From Methylobacterium sp. Leaf99 (GTDB lineage Bacteria > Pseudomonadota > Alphaproteobacteria > Rhizobiales > Beijerinckiaceae): 64,000 nucleotides of DNA. Of this stretch, positions 51,886-63,811 are shown in pieces. Position 1 is the first letter of the stretch. Every line of letters starts with the position of its first letter. A program made the translations under genes and the position numbers. A model generated the notes under the pieces. The model did no database searches and was not told the DNA's origin. It worked only from the letters and a program-made list of their open reading frames with translations. Where the stretch lies: the NCBI RefSeq assembly GCF_001422375.1, contig NZ_LMMU01000007.1:722184-786183 (forward strand). The letters are read 5' to 3'.

Positions 51886-53895
51886 TCAGGCGATCGCCCG
51901 CATGGGCGGGTGGTACACCGTCATGCCGGCCGCGGGGCGCGACGCGGTGAGGCCGTTCTGCATGATCCAGGCGAGGGTCTGCGCCTGGGGCATGGGCCGC
52001 GCGAAATGGTACCCCTGCAGGATGGGGCATCCGAGTCCGACCAGGATGTCCGCCTGCGCCCTGGTCTCGACGCCCTCGGCCACCACGTCGACGCCGAGGG
52101 ATTGGGCGAACGCGAAGATCGCGCCCGTCAGCCGGCGATCCTTCTGCACGTCGCCCAAATTCTGGATGAAGCTCTTGTCGATCTTGATGCCGTCGAAGTT
52201 GATGGTGCGCAGGGAGCCGATGGACGAATAAGCGACGCCGAAATCGTCGACGATGATGCGCACGCCCATCCGCCTCAGGGCGGCGAGATCGGCCCCGCCG
52301 CGCTCGGTGGAGTACACGGCCTCTTCGGTGATCTCGATGGCGATGGCGGTCGGCGCGACGCCGTGGGCCGTCAGCTCCCGGGCGATCATGTCGGCGACCC
52401 GGTAGGTGCCGAACTCGTCGGGCGAGACGTTGAGCGAGACGACGATGCCGGGGCGTCCGAGCTGTGCGAGCTTCTGGGCCATGCGGCACACGCCCTGGAC
52501 CACCGCCCGGGTGAGACGCTCGGACTGCCGCGTGGCGGCGGCGGCCCTGACCACGTCCGGCGGCGACAGCCATCCGAGTTCCGGATGGTTCCAGCGCAGG
52601 AGGGCCTCCAATCCGCAGACCTCGCCGGTCCCGCTCTCGACCTGCGGCTGGAACCACACTTCGATCCCGCCCCCGTCCACGGCTTCGATGAGGTCCCGGC
52701 CGATCAGCTGGCGGATCACCGCCCCGCGCCGCATGTCGTCGCCGAACGCGCGCCACGTCGCGCGTCCCTCCGACTTGGCCCGGTAGAGCGCGAGATCGGC
52801 GCAGCCCTGCAGGTCCTTCACCGTGACGCCGTCCGTGGGATAGCGCGCGAAACCCACGCTGGCGCCGGTCTGCCAGGCCCGGTCGGAGAGCAGGAACGGT
52901 TCGCCGAGCCGCCTCACGATCCTCTCGGCGATCGCTTCGTCCTCCGCCGCCATCGTGGGCCGGAAGATGAGCGCGGCGAACTCGTCGCCGCCCAGGCGCG
53001 CGATGAGATCGTCGGGCCCCAGGAGGTCTTTCAGGCGCCGGGCCACTTCCATCAGCGCCGCGTCGCCCTCCGCATGGCCCAGGGTGTCGTTGATCTCCTT
53101 GAAGCGGTCGAGGTCGATCAACATGACCGTCAGGTCACCCTCGCCCGAGGCGGAACGGGCCAGGAACTGGTCGAAGGCCCTCTGATAGGCGACCCTGTTG
53201 GCGAGTCCGGTGAGATGGTCGTGGGTCGCGACATATTCCAGGCGATGGACGGCCTGCGTCGCAACGTCGTTCGCGGCCTGCAACGACGCGGCGAGGTGGG
53301 TGGCTTCGTATTTCAGCCGTGCGGCGTGCTTGAACTGCTGCTCGGTCTTGGTGGACGCCTTGATCATCATGACGGCGAGCAGGAACAGGTTCAGGGCGAT
53401 GATCCGCGACTCGATGGGATCGGCGGTCGCGAGGAGCAGGATCAGCACGAGATTGTGCGGGCCGACGAAGGCGAGGACGACCCCGCGGTGTGCCGTCGAC
53501 TGGATGGCGGCACCGGCGGTGATCCCACAGAAGGCCAGGCCCGTGCCGATGGTGAAAGCCTGCCCCGCGACGGCGACCCCGATGAGGCCCACCGCCCAGC
53601 AGAAGCCGGAGAGAAACGCGCCGAGCGTATAACCGACGAGTATTCGAGCGGGCTCTCTCTCCGACCTTCCCGTCTTCCACCAGTAGGAGGCCAACGTCAG
53701 GCGCGTGACATTGATGACGGCATTGGAACCGACCCAGGCGAGCAGGAAACCATGGTCGACGCTGGGCCACATCATGATGGCGAACGAGCAGGACACGAAG
53801 ACGTTCGAGATCAGCGCCGGGAGCAGGGCATGATGGACGGCGCTCAATTGATCGCGCGTCACGAGCGACTCGATCGTCTGCGGCCCTCTACGCAT
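51886..53895 (-). CDS. Membrane GGDEF-EAL protein
   Basis: 669 residues. Five to six membrane segments to about residue 185, a short coiled linker, a GGDEF domain (LIARLGGDEFAALIF) and an EAL domain (LEALLRWNHPE, SLNVSPDEFG, IEITEEAVY, VDDFGVAYSSIGSL, IKIDKSFIQ, VVAEGVET, LQGYHFARP). Both catalytic motifs are intact, so it may make and break c-di-GMP. The product-inhibition RxxD site before GGDEF is replaced by GPDD, so feedback inhibition is not expected there. Start ATG 53895 (MRRGPQTIES) is preferred; an in-frame GTG at 53937 would add 14 residues (MRCLCWFGG). Confidence 0.92.
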   Translation of the reverse strand: MRRGPQTIESLVTRDQLSAVHHALLPALISNVFVSCSFAIMMWPSVDHGFLLAWVGSNAVINVTRLTLASYWWKTGRSEREPARILVGYTLGAFLSGFCWAVGLIGVAVAGQAFTIGTGLAFCGITAGAAIQSTAHRGVVLAFVGPHNLVLILLLATADPIESRIIALNLFLLAVMMIKASTKTEQQFKHAARLKYEATHLAASLQAANDVATQAVHRLEYVATHDHLTGLANRVAYQRAFDQFLARSASGEGDLTVMLIDLDRFKEINDTLGHAEGDAALMEVARRLKDLLGPDDLIARLGGDEFAALIFRPTMAAEDEAIAERIVRRLGEPFLLSDRAWQTGASVGFARYPTDGVTVKDLQGCADLALYRAKSEGRATWRAFGDDMRRGAVIRQLIGRDLIEAVDGGGIEVWFQPQVESGTGEVCGLEALLRWNHPELGWLSPPDVVRAAAATRQSERLTRAVVQGVCRMAQKLAQLGRPGIVVSLNVSPDEFGTYRVADMIARELTAHGVAPTAIAIEITEEAVYSTERGGADLAALRRMGVRIIVDDFGVAYSSIGSLRTINFDGIKIDKSFIQNLGDVQKDRRLTGAIFAFAQSLGVDVVAEGVETRAQADILVGLGCPILQGYHFARPMPQAQTLAWIMQNGLTASRPAAGMTVYHPPMRAIA

Positions 53896-54352
53896 CGCTT
53901 GCTCAACTTTCCCGCCGAACCAGCACAAACATCGCACCTTCGGATGTTGGCATAAGGCAGCGAGAAACGTGAAAAATATCTTGCTGGAGGGCGACTCCGA
54001 CGAGTGGAGGAGACTATTCCTGCCTCATAAATCCAGAATAGACCATATCGTACAGAGTTCTGTCGGCCTCGCGATCCTGTTTTGCTCGAAGTCGACAGTC
54101 GAATTTCCCTGGATTTGATTCATGGCGAGATTTGTATTTCGACGATGCGTGGTCTGCCCGCAAGCATCGGGGTATTCCAGCGCAAGTGGTGGCAGCCATG
54201 ACGCATGATATCCCAGGACGCGCCGACTTCCGTTTCGTCCCTCGACGCGCGAACGTCGTGTCGCTTGCGCCGCGTCGTCTTCCGACATGTCTCGCGGTGC
54301 ATGACGGTCGCGGCCAAATCCATCCGCGACCGGCGACGCACGGCCTGCGCGC
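53896..54352. other. 457-bp gap between the GGDEF-EAL gene and katA
   Basis: More A+T-rich than its surroundings, especially 53,960-54,140. A 49-codon ORF from GTG 53969 to TGA 54118 (MKNILLEGDSDEWRRLFLPH...) is possible, but its ribosome site is weak and it is not recognised. Otherwise only the promoter region of the GGDEF-EAL gene is expected. Confidence 0.4.
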
Positions 54353-54389
54353 AAAGAAAAGCCCCGCAGGGTCGGACCCTGCGGGGCTT
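54353..54389 (-). terminator. Rho-independent terminator of katA
   Basis: On the minus strand GCCCCGCAGGGT-CCG-ACCCTGCGGGGC (54361-54387) followed by TTTTC-TTT. 34 bases after the katA stop. Confidence 0.85.
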
Positions 54390-54420
54390 CTAGCCGCGCA
54401 CGAACGCTGCGGGTCTCAGG

Positions 54421-56010
<1,590 letters not shown>

Positions 56011-56158
56011 CGGGCATTCTCTCCGAGAGGTTGTGTCGGGCCAGGGGACGATTCGGGAGCCGGACGGCTCGAAAAACACATCGACCCTGGAATAGTTCTG
56101 AGACAGCTTTATGAACCCTCCCCGGGCGTTTGGCCAATGCATCGTGGCAAACGTTCTG

Positions 56159-56173
56159 ATAGGCGTAGCCTAT
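56159..56173. promoter_or_regulatory. OxyR-type half-site at the oxyR start
   Basis: ATAG-GCGTAGC-CTAT fits the ATAG-N7-CTAT half of the OxyR consensus exactly. The final AT of CTAT is the first two bases of the oxyR ATG. The next half (56137-56151) is weak (ATGC-N7-CAAA). Binding here would block translation-initiation or transcription of oxyR, i.e. autorepression, while serving the divergent katA. Confidence 0.55.
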
Positions 56174-57146
56174 GAACCTGTCCGGCCTGTCCCTGCGCGA
56201 CCTCGAATATGTGGTGGCCGTCGCCGAGGAATCGCATTTCGGCCGCGCCGCCGAACGGTGCAACGTCAGCCAGCCGACCCTGAGCGTGCAGGTGCGCAAG
56301 CTCGAGGAAGCCCTGGGCCTCGTCCTGTTCGAGCGCGGCAACCGCAGGGTGATGCTCACCCCCGCCGGGCAGGGCATCGTCCGCCAGGCCCGCACGGTCC
56401 TGGCCGAGGCGCAGCGCCTGCTCGTCCTGGCGAGCGAGGGACGCGGGGCGCCCCTCACCGGCCGCCTCGTGCTCGCCGCGATCCAGACCCTGGGACCGTA
56501 CCTCTTCCCCCTCGTCCTGCGCAGCCTGCGCCAGGAGTTTCCCCTGCTGGCCCTGGCGCTCAGCGAGGCCCGCACGGCCGAGATCCTGGAGGGGCTCCGC
56601 GACGGGCGCATCGATGCCGCCCTGCTGTCCCTGCCGGTGCCGTCGTCGGGACTGACGCTCTCGCCGCTGTTCATCGAGCCGTTCCTCCTCGCCTGCCCGG
56701 CCGATCACGCCCTCGCCCGGGGCGGAGCGCTGCGGGCCCGCGACATCGCCGGGCCGGACCTCCTGCTCCTCGACGAGGGCAACTGCCTGCGCGACCAGAC
56801 CGTGGCGGCCTGCGGCGCCGGAAGTGCCGCGGGCCGCCACGCCACGAGCCTCGAGACCCTGCGCTCCATGGTGGCGGCGGGTGCGGGCTACACCCTGCTG
56901 CCGGCGCTGGCCGTGCCGACCAGCCCCGATCCCAGCGGCTTGACCGTGACGCGCGGCTTCGACGTCGACGGCCCCGGCCGCACCATCGCGCTCGCCTGGC
57001 GCGCCAGCGATCCGCGCGGCGCCGGCCTGTCGCATCTGGCCGCGTTCTTCCGGGCCCACGCGCCCATGGGGACCGCCGCCTGCCGCGACGACGGTGCCGC
57101 CCGCCTCCCACGGGCGCGCCGTGACAGCGTGGCCGATCCGGTGTAG
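56172..57146 (+). CDS. oxyR: Hydrogen-peroxide-responsive LysR-type regulator OxyR
   Basis: 324 residues. LysR-type HTH at the N-terminus (LRDLEYVVAVAEESHFGRAA, NVSQPTLSVQVRKLEEALG, LTPAGQGIV). The effector domain has the redox pair Cys205 (DEGNCLRDQT) and Cys214 (VAACGAG), nine residues apart as in E. coli Cys199/Cys208, the HCLRDQ-type motif being NCLRDQ here. Sensing by disulfide formation is therefore expected. Divergent from katA over a 161-bp region with an OxyR half-site at its own start codon. The AbrB-family gene follows 39 bp later. Confidence 0.94.
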   Translation: MNLSGLSLRDLEYVVAVAEESHFGRAAERCNVSQPTLSVQVRKLEEALGLVLFERGNRRVMLTPAGQGIVRQARTVLAEAQRLLVLASEGRGAPLTGRLVLAAIQTLGPYLFPLVLRSLRQEFPLLALALSEARTAEILEGLRDGRIDAALLSLPVPSSGLTLSPLFIEPFLLACPADHALARGGALRARDIAGPDLLLLDEGNCLRDQTVAACGAGSAAGRHATSLETLRSMVAAGAGYTLLPALAVPTSPDPSGLTVTRGFDVDGPGRTIALAWRASDPRGAGLSHLAAFFRAHAPMGTAACRDDGAARLPRARRDSVADPV

Positions 57147-57185
57147 CGCGCAGGCCTCCGTCCCCCCTGCCCCCGGCTCTCGACT

Positions 57186-58274
57186 TTGCTCCCTTTCCGG
57201 TCCCTCGGCCTCTGGACGGCCCTCGTCGCGGCCTCGGGCGCCCTCGCGTACGGCCTCGCCGCCGCGCATTTCCCCGCCGCCCTCCTGCTCGGGCCGATGC
57301 TCGCCGCCATCGCGTTCGGCGTCGGCGGCGCCGGGCTCGGGGTCCCGAAACCCGGTTTCCTCGCGGCGCAGGCGATGATCGGCTGCCTCGTGGCGAAAGC
57401 CGTCACCACGGAGATCGTCGCCACCATTACGGAGGACGGTTGGCTCATCCTCGCCGTGGTCCTCGTCACCGTGGTGGCGGGCGCCGTCGTCGGCTGGGCC
57501 CTGACCCGCCTGCGCATCCTGCCCGGCACCACCGCCGCCTGGGGGTCCTCGCCCGGCGGCGCCGCCGCCATGGTGGCGATGTCGGAAGAGTACGGCGCCG
57601 ACCCGCGCCTCGTCGCCTTCATGCAGTACGTCCGCGTCGTCGCCGTGGTGCTGTCGGCCTCCGCGGTGGCGCGCCTGCTCACCGATGTCGCCGCCCCCGC
57701 CGCGCCCGCGCCCGATGCGACGCCGCCGCTGGCCGTGCTGGCGACCCTCGCGGTGGCGGCGGCGGGCTTCGGCCTCGCGTCCCTCCTGCGGATGCCGGCC
57801 GCCGCCCTCATCGGGCCGATGCTCCTCGGCGCCCTGCTGCACGCCCTGGGCCTCGTCGGCATGGCCCTGCCGATGCCGCTCCTCGACCTCGCCTACGCGA
57901 CCATCGGCTGGTACGTCGGCCTGCGCTTCCGCCGCGAGACCCTGCGGGAGACCGTCGTCGCCCTGCCGGGTATCCTCGTGGCGACGGTGGCGGTCATCGC
58001 CCTCTGCGCGGTCTGGGCCTACGGCCTCACCCGCCTGCTGCCCATCGATTTCCTCACGGCCTACCTCGCCACCAGCCCCGGCGGCCTCGATTCCGTGGCG
58101 ATCATCGCGGTGGGCTCGAAGGCGGACGTGTCGTTCGTCCTCGCGGTGCAGACCCTGCGGCTGTTCGTGGTGCTGCTCACCGGACCGCTTTTGGCCAAGT
58201 GGATCGCCAGGGGCGCGCCGGACAAGGGCACGCTGGACAAGGGCACGCTGGACAAGGGCGCTCCGAAGGCCTGA
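57186..58274 (+). CDS. AbrB-family membrane transporter
   Basis: 362 residues from TTG 57186 (MLPFRSLGLWTALVAASGAL). Two repeated halves, each with five membrane segments and the AbrB duplicate motif (LLGPMLAAIAFGVGG, TTAAWGSSPGGAAAMVAMSE and GPMLLGALLHALGLV, YLATSPGGLDSVAIIAVGS). Formerly called AmoA-like; transport is predicted, substrate unknown. The C-terminus is lengthened by DKGTLDKGTLDKGAPKA, encoded by a 15-bp tandem repeat (58221 onwards). Overlaps nothing but is three bases from dgkA, so one operon. Confidence 0.87.
   Translation: MLPFRSLGLWTALVAASGALAYGLAAAHFPAALLLGPMLAAIAFGVGGAGLGVPKPGFLAAQAMIGCLVAKAVTTEIVATITEDGWLILAVVLVTVVAGAVVGWALTRLRILPGTTAAWGSSPGGAAAMVAMSEEYGADPRLVAFMQYVRVVAVVLSASAVARLLTDVAAPAAPAPDATPPLAVLATLAVAAAGFGLASLLRMPAAALIGPMLLGALLHALGLVGMALPMPLLDLAYATIGWYVGLRFRRETLRETVVALPGILVATVAVIALCAVWAYGLTRLLPIDFLTAYLATSPGGLDSVAIIAVGSKADVSFVLAVQTLRLFVVLLTGPLLAKWIARGAPDKGTLDKGTLDKGAPKA
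58221..58259 (+). repeat. 15-bp tandem repeat in the AbrB-family gene
   Basis: GACAAGGGCACGCTG at 58221-58235 and 58236-58250, then a partial third copy GACAAGGGC (58251-58259). In frame, adding DKGTL units, so copy-number change would not break the protein. Confidence 0.9.
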
Positions 58275-58276
58275 CC

Positions 58277-58624
58277 ATGCGCGCGCTCCTCATCGCCTTC
58301 CTCAATTCCTGGCGCGGCCTCGTCCACGGCGCCCGCACGGAGCGGGCGGTGCGCCTCGAACTCGCGCTTCTTCTGCTCGGCCTGCCCCTGGCGATGGTGC
58401 TGGGCGCAACCCTCTGGGTCCGCGTCGCCCTGCTCGCGAGCCTGCTCCTGATGCTGGCCGCCGAGTTCCTCAACACGGCCGTGGAGAAGCTCTGCGACCA
58501 TCTCCACCCGGGCCATCACCCGAAGATCGGCATCGTCAAGGATCTGGCCTCGGCCGGCGCGTTCCTCGCGCAGGGGATCGCTGCGCTGATATGGCTCGCG
58601 GCCCTCGTCGAGCGGACCGGCTGA
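58277..58624 (+). CDS. dgkA: Diacylglycerol kinase (DgkA type)
   Basis: 115 residues, three membrane helices, close to E. coli DgkA (122). RAEFLNTAVEKLCD-like motif (here AAEFLNTAVEKLCDHLHP) with catalytic Glu, and KDLASAGAFLAQGIAALIW. It recycles diacylglycerol to phosphatidic acid, for example after glucan or LPS decoration. Three bases after the AbrB-family stop. Confidence 0.92.
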   Translation: MRALLIAFLNSWRGLVHGARTERAVRLELALLLLGLPLAMVLGATLWVRVALLASLLLMLAAEFLNTAVEKLCDHLHPGHHPKIGIVKDLASAGAFLAQGIAALIWLAALVERTG

Positions 58625-58762
58625 GGCCGAACCCGCCGCTGGAGCGATCGCCCGGATCGCTGACGCTTGGAGCCGGCGGGCTTGCGTCGCACGCCACGGT
58701 GGACGACGATACCGGCGACCCTTACCGTTCCGGTCGCTTTACCAAGGGCAGGGGAGCCGACG

Positions 58763-59038
58763 ATGACGACGCCACGCCAGCAGGAGAGGGTCTCGATCCG
58801 TCGCCGCGTGCTCGTCAGCAATACGGCAGCGAACATGATCGCGTCGCTGTATCCGTTCAACAAGACCAAGGCGAACGCTGCGTTGGCGGCGATCAAGGCG
58901 AGTGTGCTCGACTCGGACAAGGTCAGGAAGATCGTCGGCGTCGAGAATGCGTTCGTCGCGCGGGCCGGCGATCTGCGGGTGGTCTTCAAGAACGAGGGCG
59001 ATTCGGTCGTCATTACCTCCGTCCTCGCGCAGGTCTGA
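58763..59038 (+). CDS. Small RelE/ParE-like protein (candidate toxin or regulator)
   Basis: 91 residues; GGGGAG lies six bases before the ATG. The C-terminal half, FVARAGDLRVVFKNEGD followed by SVVITSVLAQV, has the shape of RelE-family proteins (RxGdyRvvF..egd.vvvl.v), and the N-terminal half is helical (ANAALAAIKASVLDSDKVRK). No antitoxin gene adjoins; instead the TGA shares its A with the ATG of the DUF4263 gene (TGATG), a tight translational coupling. 11 of 91 codons end in A/T (GC3 about 88 percent). Assignment is by pattern only. Confidence 0.6.
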   Translation: MTTPRQQERVSIRRRVLVSNTAANMIASLYPFNKTKANAALAAIKASVLDSDKVRKIVGVENAFVARAGDLRVVFKNEGDSVVITSVLAQV

Positions 59039-59679
59039 TGGCGAAGCCCTACTTCGACGCGCACGTGTTTCGCCTGATCGATGCCGAAGCCGAGCTCGTC
59101 GAATTCAAGACCCTCCTCGAGACTAATGTCGATCTCGCCGAGCGTGAGCAGGTGCTTGCGCGTTTCAGGACGTGCCCCAATCTCTGCGCGATGATGGGAC
59201 AGTACAATGTCCGCCTGGGGATCGGCGATCTGATCAAGCGCGAGTTTCGGATTCTCCCGCATTTCCGGACCGATCTCACCGTCCGCCGCGCCGGCACCGA
59301 CAACATCTGCCTGATCGAGTTCGAGGGTGCGTCCGAACGGCATATCTTCGAAGACAGCCAGCGCGGCGTCGACACGTGGGCGCGCGCGTTCGAAAAGGGG
59401 TTCAGTCAGGTCGTCGACTGGACGTGGGCGCTCGACCATTACCGCAAGACCGGAGATTACGTGGACGCCTTCGGCGGCGACCGACCCAATATCGTCGGCG
59501 TGCTTGTCATCGGACGCTCCACCGCGCTGTCGACGACGGTCCGCAAGGATCGGTGGGAGTGGCGTCGAAACAAGGTCAAGGCCGACAGCTTCACCCTGAC
59601 CCTGGTGACCTTCGACGAACTCTATCGGGACTTCGAAATGTGGCTCGGCCTGAGAAGGATGGATGCCGCGGCCTCCTGA
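59038..59679 (+). CDS. DUF4263 (Shedu-type SduA-like) putative nuclease
   Basis: 213 residues. The core fits DUF4263, a PD-(D/E)XK-fold family whose members include the Shedu anti-phage nuclease: ILPHFRTDLTVRRAGTDNIC with Asp79, LIEFEGASERHIFE with Glu94 and Glu96, and KGFSQVVDWTWALDHYRK with Gln124. The site is ExE instead of the usual ExK, a variant known in active enzymes such as BamHI. 39 of 213 codons end in A/T (GC3 about 82 percent), lower than ilvA next door (about 93 percent in its first 60 codons), hinting at acquisition. Coupled to the RelE-like gene. Defence role is inferred. Confidence 0.72.
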   Translation: MAKPYFDAHVFRLIDAEAELVEFKTLLETNVDLAEREQVLARFRTCPNLCAMMGQYNVRLGIGDLIKREFRILPHFRTDLTVRRAGTDNICLIEFEGASERHIFEDSQRGVDTWARAFEKGFSQVVDWTWALDHYRKTGDYVDAFGGDRPNIVGVLVIGRSTALSTTVRKDRWEWRRNKVKADSFTLTLVTFDELYRDFEMWLGLRRMDAAAS

Positions 59680-59797
59680 GGGGCGGTTTTTGTGGACGCG
59701 CCGCGCGACCAGCGGCCTCCCTCGCTTCTTGCGCCCCGAGGGCCTATGTGCGGGCAACAGTCTTCCGCACCGCACCACCGCCGGAGCCCGTGTCTCC

Positions 59798-61333
<1,536 letters not shown>

Positions 61334-61579
61334 ACGATCGGTCGCCCGCGGCTGGGTTCTCCGCGTGCGGCCGCTTGTTTCCGACAACGCGAATTGTGGA
61401 ACAAAAACAAAACTTACGGTTGTTTACTGAGGCAACACTAGCAATAAGATCAGGATTCAAACCTATTATAGGGACTTATCTGGACTTGATCGGACGATCG
61501 TCCTGCGTGCACGCGCCTTAATAAGAGATTCTTAGAGTTCTTTCGGCAGAGGAAAGGCCCCTTCTCGTGGTGCCGCCGA

Positions 61580-63730
61580 ATGTCCGCTTTCGCCAGTCTC
61601 AAGGTCCGCCTCCCCGCCATCACCGTCGGCCTCGCCCTCGTCAGCGCCACGGCCATGGGCGGATTGAGCTGGCACTTCGCCCGGTCCGGCCTCGTCGAGG
61701 GCGCCCAGAACCGGCTGGAACTGGCGGCGGACGCGCGCAAGATCGGCATCGAACTCGTGGCGGAGCGGGCCGCCGGCGATCTCGCCACCACGGCGGCCAA
61801 CCCGCAGGTCGGCGGCAACTTCGCGGACCTCGTCGAAGCCCTCGATCCGGCCAAGGCCGACTTCGCCCAGATCGTCCAGGCCTACACGTCTTCGGCCAGA
61901 CCCGAGGATCGCCTCGCCGCCGAGGCGACGGGCACCATGTACGGGCGCCGTCACGGCAAGGTGCAGGAGGTGGCGCGCAAGCTCGTCGAGCGGCGCGGCT
62001 ACGCCGACCTCATCTTCGTCTCCGAGGACGGGCGCCTCGTCTACACCACCACGAAGGGCGCGGATTTCGCCCATGCCCTGTCCGAGCGCGCGTTCGCCGA
62101 AACCGGCCTCGCCCGGCTGGTCCAGCGCCTGAAGGCGGGCGAGGCGGACGCGACCCTGTTCGAGGATTTCGCGCCCTACCCGGCCGAGGCCGGTCCCTCC
62201 GCCTTCCTCGGGCGGTCCATCGCGCGCCGCGCCAACGTCGCCATGGGAACCGGCCAGGCGGCCGAGCGCGTCGGCTTCGTGGTGATGCGCGTCACGCCGG
62301 CCCTGTTCGACCGGACCCTGTCCGATCGCGGCGGCCTCGGCGACACCGGTCAGGTCGTGGCGGTCGGCGCCGACGGGCGCCTGCGCAGCAATGCCCCCCT
62401 GGGTGGCGGTGCGACGGCCGGAACCGAGGCCGCGGGGTTCGGCCTGACGCCGGCCCTCCTCGGCACCGGCCACGCCTTCGGCTACGCGGCCGGCGACGGC
62501 GAGCGCATGGCGGCGACGGCCAAGGTCTCGGTCATGGGCGCGCCCTGGACCCTGGTCGCCACGCAATCCGACGACGAGATCCTCGGCGCCGTGGCGACCC
62601 TCACCCGCGCCCTCGCCCTGGCGGCCCTCGGCGTCCTCGCGGCCACGGCGCTCCTCGGCCTGCTGTTCGCGCGCTCCATCGTCCGTCCCCTCGGCGCCCT
62701 CACCCGGGCGCTGGACGCCCTCGCCCGCCGCGAGACCCTGGCCGACGTGCCCGGCGCCGGCCGCACCGACGAGATCGGCGGCATCGCGCGCGCCGTCGTC
62801 ACCATCCGGGACATCTCCCTCGAGGACGCGGCCCGGCAGCTCGAGACGAATGCCGCCGCGCGGATGCGCGAGGAATCCGATCGGCGCGCCCTGCTCGCCG
62901 ACCTCGCCGACGGCTTCGAGCGCTCGGTGGGCCGCATCGTCGAGACGGTGTCGCAGGCGGCCTCCGGCCTCAACCACGCCTCGGACAGCATGATCAGCGC
63001 CGTGGCCGGGACCGCGCGGCGCTCCGGCACCGTCGCGGCGACGGCGCACGAGACGGCCGGGAACGTCGACGCCGTCGCGGCGGCGGCGGAGGAACTCGGC
63101 GCGACGGTGGAGGAGATCGGCCGTCAGGTCGAGCAGGCCGCCGACATGTCGCGCAATGCCGTGGACGAGGCGAGCCGCACCGCCGAGACCATGCGCCGGC
63201 TCTCGGCCGCCGCCGCCCGCATCGGCGACGTCGTCGGGATCGTCTCGCAGATCGCCGGCCAGACCAACCTGCTGGCGCTCAACGCCACCATCGAGGCGGC
63301 CCGGGCCGGCGAGGCCGGGCGCGGCTTCGCCGTGGTCGCGGCCGAGGTGAAGAGCCTGGCCGAGCAGACCGCGCGCGCGACCACGGAGATCGGCCAGCAG
63401 GTGGAGGCGATCCAGGCCGCCACCGGGGAGGCCGCCGGCGCGATCCAGGGCATCGTCAGCCGCATCGAGGGTATGAGCCAGGTCACCGGCAGCATCGCGG
63501 CGGCCGTCGAGGAGCAGGGCGTCACCACCCAGGAGATCGTCCGCAACATGGGCCAGGCCTCGGCCGGTACCGGGGCGATGACGCAGGACATCGCGGCGGT
63601 GGCCCGATCCGCCGACGAAGCCGGGACCTCCGCCGGACAGGTCCAGCAGGCCTCCGCCGACCTCGCGCGCCAGTCCGAGAGCCTGCGGGCGGAAGTCGAC
63701 GGGTTCCTCGCCACCGTGCGGGCCGCCTGA
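61580..63730 (+). CDS. Methyl-accepting chemotaxis protein
   Basis: 716 residues. Membrane helix 1 (about 10-30), a periplasmic sensor of about 310 residues, membrane helix 2 ([20 protein letters not shown]), HAMP domain, and a long signalling coiled coil with hairpin tip [20 protein letters not shown] followed by [20 protein letters not shown]. Glu/Gln methylation sites cannot be placed by eye. It sets CheA activity in response to an unknown ligand. The upstream 246-bp gap (61334-61579) is A+T-rich from 61390, unusual here, and probably holds the promoter. No C-terminal CheR-binding pentapeptide. Confidence 0.95.
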   Translation: MSAFASLKVRLPAITVGLALVSATAMGGLSWHFARSGLVEGAQNRLELAADARKIGIELVAERAAGDLATTAANPQVGGNFADLVEALDPAKADFAQIVQAYTSSARPEDRLAAEATGTMYGRRHGKVQEVARKLVERRGYADLIFVSEDGRLVYTTTKGADFAHALSERAFAETGLARLVQRLKAGEADATLFEDFAPYPAEAGPSAFLGRSIARRANVAMGTGQAAERVGFVVMRVTPALFDRTLSDRGGLGDTGQVVAVGADGRLRSNAPLGGGATAGTEAAGFGLTPALLGTGHAFGYAAGDGERMAATAKVSVMGAPWTLVATQSDDEILGAVATLTRALALAALGVLAATALLGLLFARSIVRPLGALTRALDALARRETLADVPGAGRTDEIGGIARAVVTIRDISLEDAARQLETNAAARMREESDRRALLADLADGFERSVGRIVETVSQAASGLNHASDSMISAVAGTARRSGTVAATAHETAGNVDAVAAAAEELGATVEEIGRQVEQAADMSRNAVDEASRTAETMRRLSAAAARIGDVVGIVSQIAGQTNLLALNATIEAARAGEAGRGFAVVAAEVKSLAEQTARATTEIGQQVEAIQAATGEAAGAIQGIVSRIEGMSQVTGSIAAAVEEQGVTTQEIVRNMGQASAGTGAMTQDIAAVARSADEAGTSAGQVQQASADLARQSESLRAEVDGFLATVRAA

Positions 63731-63811
63731 GTCGGCTTCCCACCGATCGGACGATCCCGGCCCGATCCGGCGCTCGGGATCGCCCGAGCGTCGCACCCTT
63801 GCCGAGTCGTC

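Noticed and set aside
53969..54118. 49-codon ORF in the gap before katA
   Set aside because: Weak ribosome site, no recognisable pattern; mentioned in the gap entry only.
63752..63782. Terminator between the chemotaxis receptor and serA
   Set aside because: The stem is 8 bp with a 15-nt loop and no U-tract; too weak to list on its own.
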